Below the pieces are notes generated by a model. The model ran no database searches, was not told the origin of the DNA, and worked only from the letters and a program-made list of their open reading frames with translations. 64,000 nt of DNA from Bryum argenteum (lineage: Eukaryota; Streptophyta; Bryopsida; Bryales; Bryaceae), in contig CM073324.1 in NCBI GenBank assembly GCA_037043015.1, positions 14,467,013 to 14,531,012 on the forward strand. Direction: 5' to 3'. The translations under genes were made by a program, and so were the position numbers. Numbering within the stretch: position 1 is the stretch's first letter; every line of letters begins with the position of its first letter. Positions 1-12,415 of this stretch are shown here, piece after piece.

Positions 1-2
1 TG

Positions 3-915
3 AGCGCGAATGCGTTGCGTGCGAGCCCGGAGCTGTGGACGGCCACATTCTCCGCCCGTTACACCCATGACGCGGACGAGCCAACGGCTTCGCCCCAACC
101 TATGCGGCAGCTCGCGTACCTGATGTCCTGCGAGGACGAGCAGGAGCAGGAGCAGGAGCAGGAGCAGCAGCGCCCGGTGGAGGAGATGAAGAGAACACGA
201 TCTCGTAACGGTGAGTTCACTGCTCGCCTCGGCGTGATGTTTTCGCCATTGCGCTTAATTTCGTCCCACGAATCGTCCAACCACGGCTGCTTCGTCGCCG
301 CTACTGTCTCCCCTCCCCATGACGACGGCGAAGAACCTCATACCATCGTCAAGATCCTTTCTCCCTCTCTTGAATTCCAATCCACGCAGCACAAATCCAA
401 AGGCTATTGGTCCGGTGCTCACTCGCGTTCTAGCAAGCGGCGCCATTCCTCCGACGATCACCAAACCATGATGGTAAGCTCCTCCACTCCTTCCAACCAA
501 TTCATAAAATTGGCAAAAAGTATGGTATTTTCAACTATCCATCAAGACTGTCTCATTCCGCCAAACTTGTTTGAAAACCTAGTGTTATAAATTGTTCAGA
601 TTGGTAGGAAAACCACACTTTCGTGCTAGAGCATTTAGTCTGTAGAGAACTCTTCCCTCTCCTAGTCACTTTCTACTTTAGAATTCACCATCGTTCTTTC
701 GTTTTTATTGTGCCATTTTTTGCATCTTCAATTACACAGCATTGTGTTTTCAAGTTCTCACAAGTACTCATGGTTGTTTCCAGGTCTCTTTTAGCAAGGC
801 AATGAAAAAGATCCTGTCGAAATGCACTGTGAAGCGATCGACCAGCAAAGGAAAGTCCAAGACGGATTCGCCTGCTCTCGAAGCTCTTCCACCACCTGAG
901 TTTCACTTCACTTAG
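3..915 (+). CDS. Unrecognised basic, Ser-rich protein; 5' end outside the window
   Basis: I do not recognise this protein. The open frame enters from the left edge and has no ATG in frame near it, so the start is probably outside the window. Exons proposed: up to 473 (donor ATG|GTAAGC) and 784-915 (acceptor TTCCAG|GTC), both phase 0. Visible features are a run of Glu-Gln pairs around 129-170, a His-Ser-Ser-Asp-Asp stretch before the intron, and a Lys/Ser-rich C-terminal part reading AMKKILSKCTVKRSTSKGKS and ending in PPPEFHFT. The TAG stop (913-915) is followed at once by GTAAGC, and a good acceptor lies at 1007-1008, so the 3' UTR may contain a 93-base intron. GC-rich exons and clean splice signals argue for a real gene. 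Function unknown. Confidence 0.55.
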
Positions 916-1008
916 GTAAGCAATTGCACACATTCTCATCATACTCCGATACCTTCAATGTTTTTTGGGATCAGGTATTTATAATATCTTGCTTTTTCTT
1001 TCTTGCAG

Positions 1009-2084
1009 GCAAGATTCTGTCCATATCGATGGCACCTGCTCGATCAACATACATTTGCAATGTAAATTGGAACCCCTTCTCACGTCCGAGATTCGGCCTC
1101 CTCATCTGGTGAAGAAGAGACATACATATCTTCGTTTTCCTAGAGTGGAGAATCGATCGTCATCACCGCCGTGTACTGTACAATACCACAAGTCGACAGG
1201 GGATTAAACATTTTTGTGAAGAACTAACACCAATCAACCATTGTAGATTTTCCATCGATGATTTTGCTCCATTCCCGGAGTCTCACGCTGCTAGAAATCC
1301 AACTGCAGCCATGTTCATATTGGAACCCCAAATTTTGTAACCTGCACATTTTGCCTCACCGACTCAGTGTCTCGGTGCTCTTTATAGAAATATCTTTGCT
1401 TTCTCGATACACTCATCTTTCATTGTCTGGAGCACTTCCATGCGCATACAAAATCTCCAAATAGCGAAAGATACATACTGTAGAAGAACACAACATTCCA
1501 TAATGATAAAGTGCCTCGGACAATTAAAATCAACATCTGACATTGATTGTCCTGTTATTTTTGGAACATGAACTTTTGCGAGCTTCAGAAACTCCGTAAG
1601 TCTGTAAAGCTAATTGAGACTGTAACGTTGCGGATTACGCTGCGCTGCTCCGAAATACACGTGATTGTTAAGAGCAAGGATTGGTTCATGCATTTAGGAA
1701 AGGCTTGCTTTCTACAGGAACTTGGGTCGGGGATCTCGGCATTAATGGTGAAGAAGCGGTTCTAGCTGTAAAGAAGCTTCGAAGTGTAATGACGGGAGAG
1801 TACGGCAAAATAGTGGGAGACTTTTTTTAAATTTTAAAACTTGTTTCGTTACCGTTGCTAATGTAGCGGTAACAACGTAATATTTCTCATTAAGGAAGTC
1901 TAGTTTCGGAGTAATTGACGGAGAAGTTGGAGTTGAAAACAACGACTGATTGCGCTTTCACTGTAACTTAAAGCTGAGCTTATTGCGAGTGGAATTAATG
2001 CTCCGATCACTGTAGAAGATTGCCTCGTGACTAATAACAGTAAGAGTTATCTAGCTCACAAAGAGATTTGTGGTTGCGATGGTT
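1009..2084. other. Gene-free stretch, probable 3' UTR then intergenic
   Basis: The first few hundred bases may be the last, non-coding exon of the gene that ends at 915. Nothing else is recognised. The open frames here are short and have no family resemblance. Confidence 0.4.
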
Positions 2085-2470
2085 GAGATGAGATAGATAG
2101 ATAGAAACTCCGGTCCCTTTCCGGGGGGCCGGCGTGAATGAAGTGTCCGTTCGTAATGCTAATATCCCGATGGCCACCGAACAAGGGGAAATTGAAACAA
2201 TACTACTTCCCCCTCTCGAGGGTGGACACTATAACTACGCTAGTTTCTAGCCTAGTTACTAATGCCTTGAAGATACTTGACATAGTATCCCCCCGAAGGG
2301 CTTTGAGGTACCCATACAACAAGGTCCACGGACCCCCCACAATAGTTGGGTGGACTATAGTGGTGAGCACCATGCCGGCATGGGGAATAGAACCCACGAC
2401 CTCCTCCGCGATGGTTGAGCTCCATTGCGGATCAGTAGTGAGTGATCGATAGCATGGCGCTGCTTGGATG
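2085..2470 (-). mobile_element. Possible tRNA-derived SINE-like repeat
   Basis: Read on the minus strand, this GC-richer island has a box-B-like motif (GGTTCTATTCC, about 2385-2395) and a box-A-like stretch (GGAGCTCAACCATCGCGG) about 30 bases before it. It ends in a TCTATC simple-repeat tail at about 2088-2105. That arrangement fits a tRNA-derived SINE. No second copy is visible in the window and no target duplication was established, so the call is tentative. Confidence 0.35.
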
Positions 2471-3129
2471 CCAATTTTTCCTACCCGCGTGCGTGAAGGC
2501 CACCCCGGCTTCCAACTTCTTTAAGCAGGACAAGCAAAATTGCCCTTCAGGAGTCTCTTATGTTACCACTTGCACTTTGTATGTGGCAATGGCTAAGGTG
2601 TAACTTGAAACAATACCATTTTAACCTTGAATTCTTACTATTTAGTTGATAATGTCTGTTTTTTATTGCATATTATATCCTGATAAAACATTATTTTAAG
2701 TAATCGGGAGGAGCATTTTCTACTGTAATTCTGAATAATGTACTCGATTTTCCAAGTGATACTCTTAGTTGTGCTAAGCTTTCAATTAGTCAAACCAAGA
2801 CAAATGCAGTGACGGTCAAGATTAAGTACTAAGAAACCTGATCAATCTTTAGCCATTCATATTATATAATTTGTTGTAATTTATATCGGATTGGTTGACG
2901 GTTCAAGTGTACATGCATGTAAACAATAAGGGTACCCAATTACAAGTTTAACAATGCAGGGTAATTGAAGAAAAATCTAAAATAAAGTAGATTTGCTCAA
3001 AAATTGAGTTCTTCTTATACTTGGACTACAAAATGTGTGCTACAAATCTGACATGTACAAGTGGTTTTTTGGATGTGATTATTTCGGGGGGCATGTTCTT
3101 GGCTTTCACATTTATATTTGTGTCTCCAT
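2471..3129. other. AT-rich intergenic DNA
   Basis: No gene, RNA or structured repeat recognised. It may include the lost 5' end of the transposase relic that follows. Confidence 0.4.
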
Positions 3130-4258
3130 TCAGTACACATCACATTCGCAAATTGAGCGAAATGGTTCTATTGAGGTCTCTATGTAGTTGGTAGGAAGCA
3201 AATAGAAGTTTACTATAATTAAGTTGAGGAGGGGTAGAAGTACTAGAAATGTTGCTAAATACTTAGTGGTATCCCATAGTCGGGTTGCACGGATCAGTGA
3301 GCAACATTTGAGTAGATTAAGTGATGTCAATTACGGTTTTGGTAGAAGGCTGCACGAGTACAATGCATGTGATTATAGAGCTTGTGTCATAAAATGATCA
3401 CAAGGAACATAGGATCCTTTCCCTCCTGGAAATAAGTAAAAGTATTACCTCTCTTGTTCCCACTTCATCTAATTGTCGACATGGTAAAAATTGGACCATT
3501 CCCAATTTGAGGAATAGAAATCAAAATGAGAAAATGCAATTTACCATGTGGCAAAGTCATTTTTCATGTTTAAGGAGGGAAAGTCCTTATGGATTTCCAT
3601 TTGCGGGATGTGGGAAAGCCTCCTATCTCCCCTGTGGATTGGAGGTGGCTTAGAAACTCCACACAAGGTTGGAAATTACTTAAGAAACGAGCTTCGTGTT
3701 GGTATGAGCGATTGTACTCTAAAGAGTGTTTTATGAAAAACACGTTTGAAATGTTAAGTGAAACTACAGAAATAAAAGCTCACACTTTTTCAAAACAAGG
3801 CACAAATTGAATTTGCTAGACGTCATTGCTATTGGACTAGTCACGATTGAGGTCGTGTAGTACTCTATGTATCAAAAATCAATTGTATGCGTTGTGATGG
3901 TCGCAGTTGATGTTGGTTTACTTTGTGACAAACAAAATAGTAGTATTGTTTGAATGGTGCAATAAAATGTCAATTTTGGAGGTGGTTGAGTAATGATGTG
4001 GGGTTGCATGACTCCGAGTGGCTTTAGTATGATGTGTATCATTGAAGGAATAATGAGTAAGTGCATGTATTGAGAAATTTTAGAGCGAGACTTAATTCGT
4101 ATGCTACACCCATACAATTTGGATCCTGCCAGTTTGATTTTTCAACATAATAATGACCCGAAACATATATACATAAGAGTGCGCGTTGTTGGCTGAATTT
4201 AGAAGGATTTACAATGTGTTTTGAAGTAGTTGGTGTAATTTCCAGACACGAGATGGCA
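3130..4258 (+). pseudogene. Decayed Tc1-type (Tc1/mariner superfamily) transposase
   Basis: Pieces of a DDE transposase can be read in order across several frames. About 3233-3320 gives a helix-turn-helix segment, GRSTRNVAKYLVVSHSRVAR. About 3810-3910 gives IEFARRHCYWTSHD, then stop, GRVV, and VSKINCMRCDGR; family members usually have a SDES-type motif before the KIN, so the first catalytic Asp appears lost. About 3995-4080 gives MMWGCMTPSGFSMMCIIEGI, the block usually written VWGCM...GxxxxxIEGxM. About 4130-4165 gives LIFQHNNDPKH, matching the hallmark FQxDNDPKH, with Asn in place of the second catalytic Asp. Many stops and frameshifts show it is dead. The middle, 3400-3800, is hard to follow. 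The FQxxNDPKH form is closer to animal and fungal Tc1 elements than to usual plant mariner-like transposases. Terminal repeats were not found. Confidence 0.7.
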
Positions 4259-4860
4259 AATATCTTTGTCATTTTTACCTAAGTGTTGTTAAGTGTCGAC
4301 AATCACTAAATATAATGTTTGCACAACTCCTCAAAATCGCAAATATCTAGGTCACATTCACCTCACTATTTTTAAGCGTCCTCAATCAATAGAATATAAT
4401 TTGTGTAACGTCTCACATGGCAAATATCTTGGTCATATTGACCTCACTATTCCTAAGCGTCAACAATCATTAAAAAATTGTTTGTCATTTTCAGCTCAGT
4501 ATTGATAAGCATAAACAATCAATAAAATAATGTTTGTACAACTTCTTTGCTGGCGAATATCTTAGTCATGTTCATCTCATTATTGATAAGTGATGACACT
4601 GAATAAAATATTGTTTGTACACCTTTTGAGGTACACATTGACTAGGTAGTATTCACCTTACTAGTAATAATTGTTGACAATTTGTTTGAATATCATTTCT
4701 TTAGCTTATTAGTCAATGATTATCTTGGTCACGTTCACCTCACTATCCCTTAGTGTTTAGAGTCATCAAAATACATTCTGTACAACTTATGAGTTGGTAA
4801 TGCTACTAAAGATTTACCGGATGTGCTAGATTGGATCATCTCAAAGTGGTTTTTAGGCCT
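4259..4860. repeat. Degenerate ~80-bp minisatellite
   Basis: About six or seven diverged units share phrases such as GGCAAATATCTTGGTCATATTC, CACCTCACTATT, AAGTGTC and CAATCAATAAAAT. The same unit recurs at 6476-7200 and 36129-36620, and inverted at 50752-51000. Open frames through it are products of the repeat. Confidence 0.8.
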
Positions 4861-6475
4861 CTACTACTCCTCATGCGTGTAAGGTCTGAAAAGCATTGCA
4901 TTTTGACCTTGTATTAATGAACCTTTCAATTGCACCAATCTTCCAAGTGGAATCCTACTTCTTTTATTGGAGATGAATGTGCACACCGCTCTTGTAGTAT
5001 TGGATTTTAAGTCGGATACCAATTTATCTTCAAAATAAAACCTAATATAATGGTCCAACTTGATATCAATCCACTTCTGAAATTCTAGAAGACTTCATAT
5101 GCACTAACAAAGACAATGTCAACTACGGCTTGGTGAGAAGTGAAGACTTCCTCATTTTTTTTTGTCCGAAATCAAAGCATAATATGCTTAGACTTAGTTT
5201 GAGTTCTTGCGCTCCCGCTCATAAATGCAGTGAGCAACCAACACCTTCACAACGACTGAATTTGCGTTGTAGACAAAGAAGCCACAATAATGGTCTTGTC
5301 TAGTCTTCCATGATTGTGCTCCTTCCAACACTACCCGAGTGGCCGAGTCTCACTTGGACACTAGACAAAAAATCCTAAATGAAAAGGCTCTGAACGTCAT
5401 GTGCACTCTCATCACTTGGGAGTAAGAACAAATCCATACAATCTTCTAAAACTTGCATACCCGATGACCTCTGGAATCGGTTTACAAGATCTTTCTTATT
5501 GTATACACTAATTTTTCTTCTCCAGGACTTTGATGTGATACACAAAATTGTGCTTCTCCACGACTTTGATGATATTCCACGACTTTGATGATATTTGAAA
5601 TTTGTGGGTAACTATATTGATGAAGGTAACGTGCTCAATAATGGCTCAAATTTCAGCGTACAGAAACTGTAGTGAAGTTATTCATGCAACCAATGAATCA
5701 ATTTTGTGCATGAGTAGAATAACGAGACCAACTAGCTAGAATCGGCTATGAAGGTAGAGACTTGAAAGTGTTCCAAAAATGACTCAGTCTAGAATGTACT
5801 TAGAAAAACAACTTAAGCACTAATATGAAGCTTATGCAAAATTTGCCCCAGTAAGCTATTTGTGGGACTGCTCCAATTCTGAGCAAGCTTCAAGCATGGA
5901 GGAGTCATTCATGTAGCGGAACTGACATAAAAGAGCGACTCGTATGAAGGGGGCTCAGATTAAATTTGCCTCTCTATGACAAGATACACTAGAAAACATT
6001 TCCTCCATAAAAAAGGCTCTGAATGTCATGTTCACCCTCTTCAGTTAAGATTGCAAACAACTTCGTACATGTGTTCGTGATCTGTACGTGCATACCATCT
6101 GACTTTCAAAGTCAATTTTCAGCAAGATGTTTCATACTTCAATCACAAGATGTGCTTCTCCATTACTTGGATGATGATCGAAATCAATGGGTGACTCTAT
6201 GCTGGTTATGTTTATCATCATTCGAGCATGGAGGAGTCATTCGTAGAGTGAGAACTGAGACAAACTGGCATAAGAAATTCTTGGATGAAAGAAGAGGTCA
6301 GAACACACAAGACGTTCTATCAGAAGAAGATGAACCAGATGCATTAAATTTCTGAACTATTCATTTCACAACTATCATGTACTAAAATGCAAATCCATGT
6401 GGAGCTTCGCCATCAGGCAAATGATGCAGAAGGATGTGGGAAGGTTCGAAGATACGTAGGAGCAAGTGGTGAATA
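4861..6475. repeat. Composite dispersed repeat, copy A
   Basis: Sequence recognisable by phrases such as CCTTTCAATTGCACCAATC and TTGTGCTCCTTCCAACACTA recurs at 7240-8480, 34890-36128 and 36620-37861. Copy A holds both the first part, seen in all copies, and a second part (about 6010-6460) that is near-identical to 35690-36125. Open frames at 6023-6355 and 4864-5058 (minus) match those in the other copies. I recognise no protein family in them, so the repeat may be a decayed transposon of unknown type. Confidence 0.75.
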
Positions 6476-8480
6476 TCTTGGTCATATTCACCTCACTATT
6501 GTTAGGTGTTGATAGGTGATATAATGTTTGTGCAATGTCTCAAATTGCAAATATTTTGGTCTTATTGATCTCACTATTCTTAATTGTCAACAATCATTAA
6601 AAAATTGCTGGTCCAGCTCCTCAGATGACAAGTATCTTGATCATATTCACATATTTACTATTGTTAAGTGTCCACAGGTGAGATAATGTTTGTGGAATGT
6701 CTCAAATTGCAAAAAAATTGGTCACATTCACCTTACTTTTCTTAAGTCTCATTAATCAATGAAATATTATTTGTGTAACGTTCGTCTCAAATGGCAAATA
6801 TCTTTGTCATATTCACCTCACTATTCCTCAGCGTCAACAATCATTAAAAAAATGTTGGTCCAACTCCTCAGATGGCAATATCTCGGTCATTTTCAGTATG
6901 AATAAGTGCAAACAATCAATAAAATAATATTTTTAGAAGTTCTTTGCTGGCAAATATCTTAGTCATGTTTATCTCATTATTAATAAGTGTGGGCAATGAA
7001 TAAAATATTGTTTGTACACCTTCTGAGCTGATGAATGACAAAGTCGTATCCACCTTACATTCCACCTTACATTCGATAATTGTTGAGAATCACTTCATAT
7101 ATTATTTGTTTAACATATTAGTTAATGAATATGTTAGTCATGTTCCCCTTACTATCGTTAAGTGTTTAAAGTCATCAAAATACATTCTATACAACTTAAT
7201 ATGGGTTGAAGAAAACTGCTATAGGGTTACTTGAGGTGCCAAATTGGATCATCTCAAAGTGGTTTTAGGCCTCCACTACTCCTCAGGCCTTTAAGGACTC
7301 AGAAGCATTGCAATCTGATCATGTATTAATGAGCCTTTCAATTGCACCAATCATTCAAGTGGAATGTTACTTCTTTTATTGGAGATGAATGTGCATGGTG
7401 CTTTTGTAGTATTACATTTTAAGTCGGATATCAATTTATCTTCAAAGTCAAACCTAACATGATGGTTCAACTCAATATCAATCCAATTATGATATTCTAG
7501 GAGACTTCATATGCAGTAACGGAGAGGATGTCAACCATGGCTCGATGAGAAGTGAAGACTTCTTCATATTTTTGTCAAAGATTGAAGCATAATACACTTG
7601 TACTCAGTTTGAGTTCTTGCGCTCCACTCATAAATGGAGTGAGCAATTAACACCTTCTTAGTTTGATGTTCTGTTTACAACCACTTTAAATATAATTTGT
7701 TTAGCATATTAGTTAGTAAATATCTTGTTCATGAATGTTCACCTTCCTATCGATAAGTGTTTAGAGTTATCAAAATACATTGTGTACAACTTATGAGTTG
7801 GTAAATGTTGCTATAGGTTTACCTGAAGTGCCAAATTGGATCATCTCAAAGTGGTTTTAGGTCTTTACTACCCCTCGAGTCTTAAAGGACTCCGAAGCGT
7901 TGCATTTTGACCTTGTATTGAAGAACCTTTCAATTGCACCAATCTTTCAAGTGGAATGTTACTATTTTTTATTGGAAATGAATGTGCGCGCGGTGCTTTT
8001 GTAGTATTACATTTAAGTCGGATTTCAATCTATCTTCAGAATTGAACCTAACATAATGGTCCAACTTGATATCAATCCACTTCTGATATTCTAGAAGACT
8101 TCATATGCAGTAACGGAGAGGATGCCAACTATGGCTCCATGAGAAGTGAAGACTTCCTCATTTTTTTTGGTCAAAAATCAAAGCATTAAATGCTTGCACT
8201 CAGTTTGAGTTCTTGCGCTCCGCTCATAAATGCAATGGGCATTCACTACCATGATCACAACTTCTGAATTTGTGTTGTAACTAAGAAGTCACAAAATTGG
8301 TCTTGTTTCTTCGATGATTGTGCTCCTTCCAACACTACCCGAGTGGCTGAGTCTTACTTGTACACTAGACAAAAACTCCTAGATAAAAAGGCTCTCAACG
8401 TCATGTCCACTCTCATCATTCGGGAGTAAGAACAATTCCATACAATCTTCTAAAACTTGCATACCAAATGACCTCCGGAC
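6476..8480. repeat. Minisatellite followed by composite repeat, copy B
   Basis: 6476-7200 is the ~80-bp minisatellite. 7240-7660 and 7670-8480 are two successive partial copies of the composite repeat. Homology stops abruptly near 8480, just after the phrase CAAATGACCTCC. The junction lies only 350 bases before the truncated helicase copy. Confidence 0.75.
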
Positions 8481-8830
8481 TTTGGACCTCGGTTGGTCCC
8501 GTGTCCGTCGTTTCGTGCCCTATTTTTGCTACGTAGAACGGACTAGGGACCAAATGCACCAACCTCGGGATTAGATGTAAACTAGGGACTAAACGACTCG
8601 GTCTTCCGCGCATTGTGTTGTGAATTGGGCACCAAGTTGAATTGGGGACCAAACTCAGAAAACCATCAAAATTATGCATTTTTGAGTTAAGTCCCTTATT
8701 TGATCTTATAGTAAAAATTTGGTGCCTAGTTCGACGGTTGTTCCCCATTCCGACCAAAACCGGGTGTCTCAGTCCCTCATCCGTCGTACTTAGTAGATTT
8801 ATCTACTGTATTTGATGATATTCGTTGGAT
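8481..8830. other. Unique spacer between repeat and truncated helicase
   Basis: This 350-base stretch is not shared with the other repeat copies or with the intact helicase locus. It contains several variants of GGGACCAAAT and GGGACTAAAC. Origin unknown. Confidence 0.4.
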
Positions 8831-9748
8831 GACGAGATTCCGAACAACGCTGAAACGTTTGTGCATCGGACAGGCCGAACAGGTCGCGGGGGCAAGACAG
8901 GAACCAACATTCTCATGTTCACCACCCAACAGACGCGAACCATGCGAACGATCGAGAGCAGTGTGAAGTGCAAGTTTCAGTTGATCGGCGCGCCACACGT
9001 CAAGGATGTTATGCATGCTAGCTTTGAGTCTGTCAAGGGTGTTCTTGACCACGTCGATTCAAGCCTCGCTGCTGAGTTTCTCCCGACTGCAGAATCTCTC
9101 CTCGAAGAGAAAGGCCCGGAGGTTTTCGCTGCAGCGCTTGCCCACATGAGTGGCTTCAGTCAACTACCTCCAAGTCGGTCACTGCTAACATACGAACCGG
9201 GAATGACGACAGTGAGGCTGGTGCGGACAGGAGCCTCACCAGCTTTGAATCCGCGCGGTGTAAGCGGGATACTCTCAAGCATCTCTCGGTTAGCAGCTGA
9301 CAGTGTCGGCAAGATCTGCATCATCGACGACAACAAGGTCAATGGAGCTGTTTTCGATTTGCCGGATGAGGTGGCTAGAGAGATTCTCGCATTACCAACT
9401 CACGAGGAGGACAAGCTGGATGTGCCCACAAAGCTTCCGAGAATACGAGCTGAAGAGGGCAGGGGAGGAGGACGCCCTTCGGACATGTTCGGCCGCTTCG
9501 GTCCAGGAGGATCTTCACCGCGGAGAGGATCCTCGGAGAGGGGCAACGATCGATTCAGCAGATCTTCATCTGCACCGCCGCGCTCGTCGTCATCATCATC
9601 TAAGAGGTTTGGCAGATTCTCGTCAGACAGAGGCAGTGATGACAAGTCTTTTTCAGGAGCATGCCATGTATGTGGGCAATGGGGACATCGTGCAGACGAT
9701 TGTCCGTCAGGAGGGAGTCGAAGCAAGCGCAGTGGCTGGGGAGGATGA
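8831..9748 (+). pseudogene. 5'-truncated DEAD-box helicase copy (C-terminal third)
   Basis: The 306 or so codons are about 97% identical to the end of the intact helicase at 56323-58485. Homology begins at ACGAGATTCCGAAC, inside helicase domain 2 and just before motif VI ([10 protein letters not shown] here, [10 protein letters not shown] in the intact copy). The GUCT-like region, the Ser/Arg/Gly-rich tail and the CCHC knuckle ([14 protein letters not shown]) are present. The Q motif, Walker A, DEAD box and SAT are all absent, so it cannot be an active helicase. There is no in-frame ATG at the junction; the first is about 30 codons in, at the NILM position. The reading frame is still open to the same stop, so the copy is young. 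It forms the left end of duplication S1. Confidence 0.9.
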
Positions 9749-11569
9749 AGTTGTTCAGTTTATCAACGACCTCCCTTTGAATTTTTCCATCTTGTAGCGT
9801 TTTAAAGTCGACTTAGTTGCTAGCATAAGATGAGGAGGCAGAAGCCAAAGGGCCGTGAGGGAAGAATTATGTTACGGAGTTGGTGTAAGCGTTTAGCCTT
9901 CCCGCATACAGACAACTATGTCATTGTTTATTATCCGCAGATTGTAACCAAGCTCAGACATGACTCAAAAATGCGACAAGACCTCACTCATGATGAAGCA
10001 GGCGTCAGATATGAGCGATAAACTAATTTTCTGCAATTAATCAAGGCCGCAGTCCGGCTCATTTGAACTATGCTACCTCATCACTCACATGCTTCACCAC
10101 AGACTACCATCTCCAATGTTATTACATCTCAGAAGGAAGGCAGTCGGTCCTAGAGAGTCATCGTGATAAAACTCAAGCAATCTTGTTGCAAGAACCTTCT
10201 TCATCGTAGATCAAACCAACACCCACACAAGCTGTAATCCTACTGCCTGGATCACAAAGCACAAACACAAGATCTGGCACGAAATAAAACTGAAGGTGCA
10301 TTTCATATTCCTAACTTCTGAAAGCACATGCTTCTAGAAAAATGGAGGGTAAAATAAATGCAACTCCTGATCACAAGATTCTAGAAAGATGGAGAACCAC
10401 GTCAGACTGTAAGGTTGTGATTCCGGCATACCGTACTTCAAGGCAGCTTCGGCACTAAGGTGCTGAATAATGAAATAAAATTTGCCTTCTCTACTGAATG
10501 CTTTGAGTTTTCAAAATTCGGACATCAGAAGAATAAATTAATTTGATTTTGGCAATGGTAGACAAGGTGCTATCATTAATATAGCAATTTAATACTAAAT
10601 AGGGGGTACATGTTGGAAAAGGATTTGTGAAGATTATATGGTAGGTGGCTCAAAACCCGCATACCACCACCAACAGCCCACTATGTCTATCGAAGCAGGA
10701 GGTACATTTTAGCTTCCAATTTCAATTTTCGATGATATAATCATGGTGTACATTTCACGTTGAACGGTTTTGGAGTTGTATCTATCATTCATTGAACAAA
10801 ATTTGTGTTTGGATAAAAATGTGCAATTTTTTAGAATGTAGTTGAAATACAATACAGAATACATAAGTAACTTCAATTTGTGATTGGATAAAATTGTGCA
10901 ACTTCTTAGACTCTAGTTGGCATACAGTAAATACATAAGTTGCTCCAATTAGTGAAGCCAGTAAATTCATAAGTTGCTCCAATTAGTGAAGCCTATCAAG
11001 TTACTGTATATAATTTTGATAATTTTAATATAGAGTACTTAAGATCAAGTATCACTTGGTGAGCAATATATCTAAGAGTGTATAAGTTGAAGTAAATAAA
11101 CAAAGTTGTTGAATAAAGAAGAATACATGGAAGAAAACTACTCCCACATGTGCACCTTCTTATCCAAGCACTACTACCTTGCTAATCTGGGGTTCCATAT
11201 GTGGACATCCATGCCATGAACAACCTATGTCGTCGCACAATCCTTATCAGATTGTGCATGATTGCATTCCTCTCGTTCCTGATCTGTATCATAGTAACAA
11301 ACACATCAGATGTAAAACAAGTAGAAGACAACTATAAACACATTAACTGTAAGACATGCAAAAGATTTACATGCTAAGAAACTTTTTGTGCTAATTTCAA
11401 GTAAGGTAACACCCTCAAGAACCAACCAACCCCTATTGTTCTCCTCGAGAGCTTGTACACCAACCATTGGAATGAGTTTGTTGAGCTTCATGTACGTGTA
11501 TTGGAAGCCTCCCATTCAACATGCTCTCTATGCCGGAAAGGAACACATCTAAGATTCTTCCTTTTGATA
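9749..11569. other. Gene-free DNA shared by S1 and S2
   Basis: Matches 58486-60835 except for the ~550-base deletion. It includes a short direct repeat at about 10936-10993 (phrase CATAAGTTGCTCCAATTAGT). No gene recognised. Confidence 0.5.
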
Positions 11570-12192
11570 GGGTGATGGTCTGGTTGGGGTACCCAAAAAG
11601 GTTGTCCCATGAACAATTGCACTCTATGCTGGTGTGACAAACATATCCATTTTTAAACTCTAATAGAATAAGACTTCATTAGATGTGGTTTTAGTTGTCT
11701 ATACTTATAATGTATCAAGAAAAAAAATTAAAAATTAAAAAAAATATTTTGAAGTAATTTTATTTGATTCTTTAGTTGAAAAAGTAAGTCATGTCCCAAT
11801 AACCTGAAATCCATAGAATCAAGCAAATGGAATATCAACCAATTTTATTTTAATATGATTTTTGAATATGACCTACATCTTCTTGTATAGAATACAAAAT
11901 AATTTATTTAATAATAAAAAAATTAATTCATTGTGCACTATAATGCCTGCAAATCCCCAAATTCAACACTTTTTCCCTCATCTATGAATGGATCCAAAAA
12001 AAATAAAAAATCTAAAAGAAAATCTATAGGCATACATACTTTGATTTCAATGAGGTGCATGATATTTTATTTTCTATTCTAGGGTCTTTTTACTTGATTA
12101 AAATGACTAAATTAGACAAACTTTGGAGGCTTTCAATAAAAATAACCTAATTAGTGTGTCCAAAAAGTGATACCCCAAGCTTACCATTGCCC
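11570..12192. mobile_element. 623-bp TIR element, copy 1, target duplication GATA
   Basis: The ends are GGGTGATGGT and ACCATTGCCC, an imperfect 10-bp inverted pair. The element is flanked by GATA at 11566-11569 and 12193-12196. The matching place in S2 (near 60836) reads TTTGATATACAAAATC without any insertion, which fixes the borders. No coding capacity is seen, so it is non-autonomous. A 4-bp target duplication with GGG...CCC ends does not let me assign a superfamily. Confidence 0.85.
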
Positions 12193-12415
12193 GATATACA
12201 AAATCTATAACAGACACAAAAATCATCATTTTTGTTCGATCACCCTTGTTTCTTTACTCATGAATTCACAAAAAAAAAAATTCCCTACTTTTGGGGCAAA
12301 GTCTTCAATCTGAAATTCTTGTCACGTTACTGAGCATGTTATCGTAGACTCACAAATCAAAAGCACAAAAATAACATCACATATGTAACAGAATCGAAGT
12401 TTACAAATGCTATTG

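Noticed and set aside
2138..2452. 104-codon open frame
   Set aside because: It lies within the SINE-like repeat, is open on both strands, and has no recognisable protein.
4864..5058. Minus-strand frame with LGRLVQLKGSLIQGQN, seen in other repeat copies
   Set aside because: Short, frame not kept in all copies, no family recognised; treated as part of the repeat.
6023..6355. 110-codon open frame, partly repeated at 35699-35881
   Set aside because: It is inside the composite repeat, the second copy is cut by a stop, and no family is recognised. It may be a fragment of the repeat's own lost protein, but this cannot be supported.
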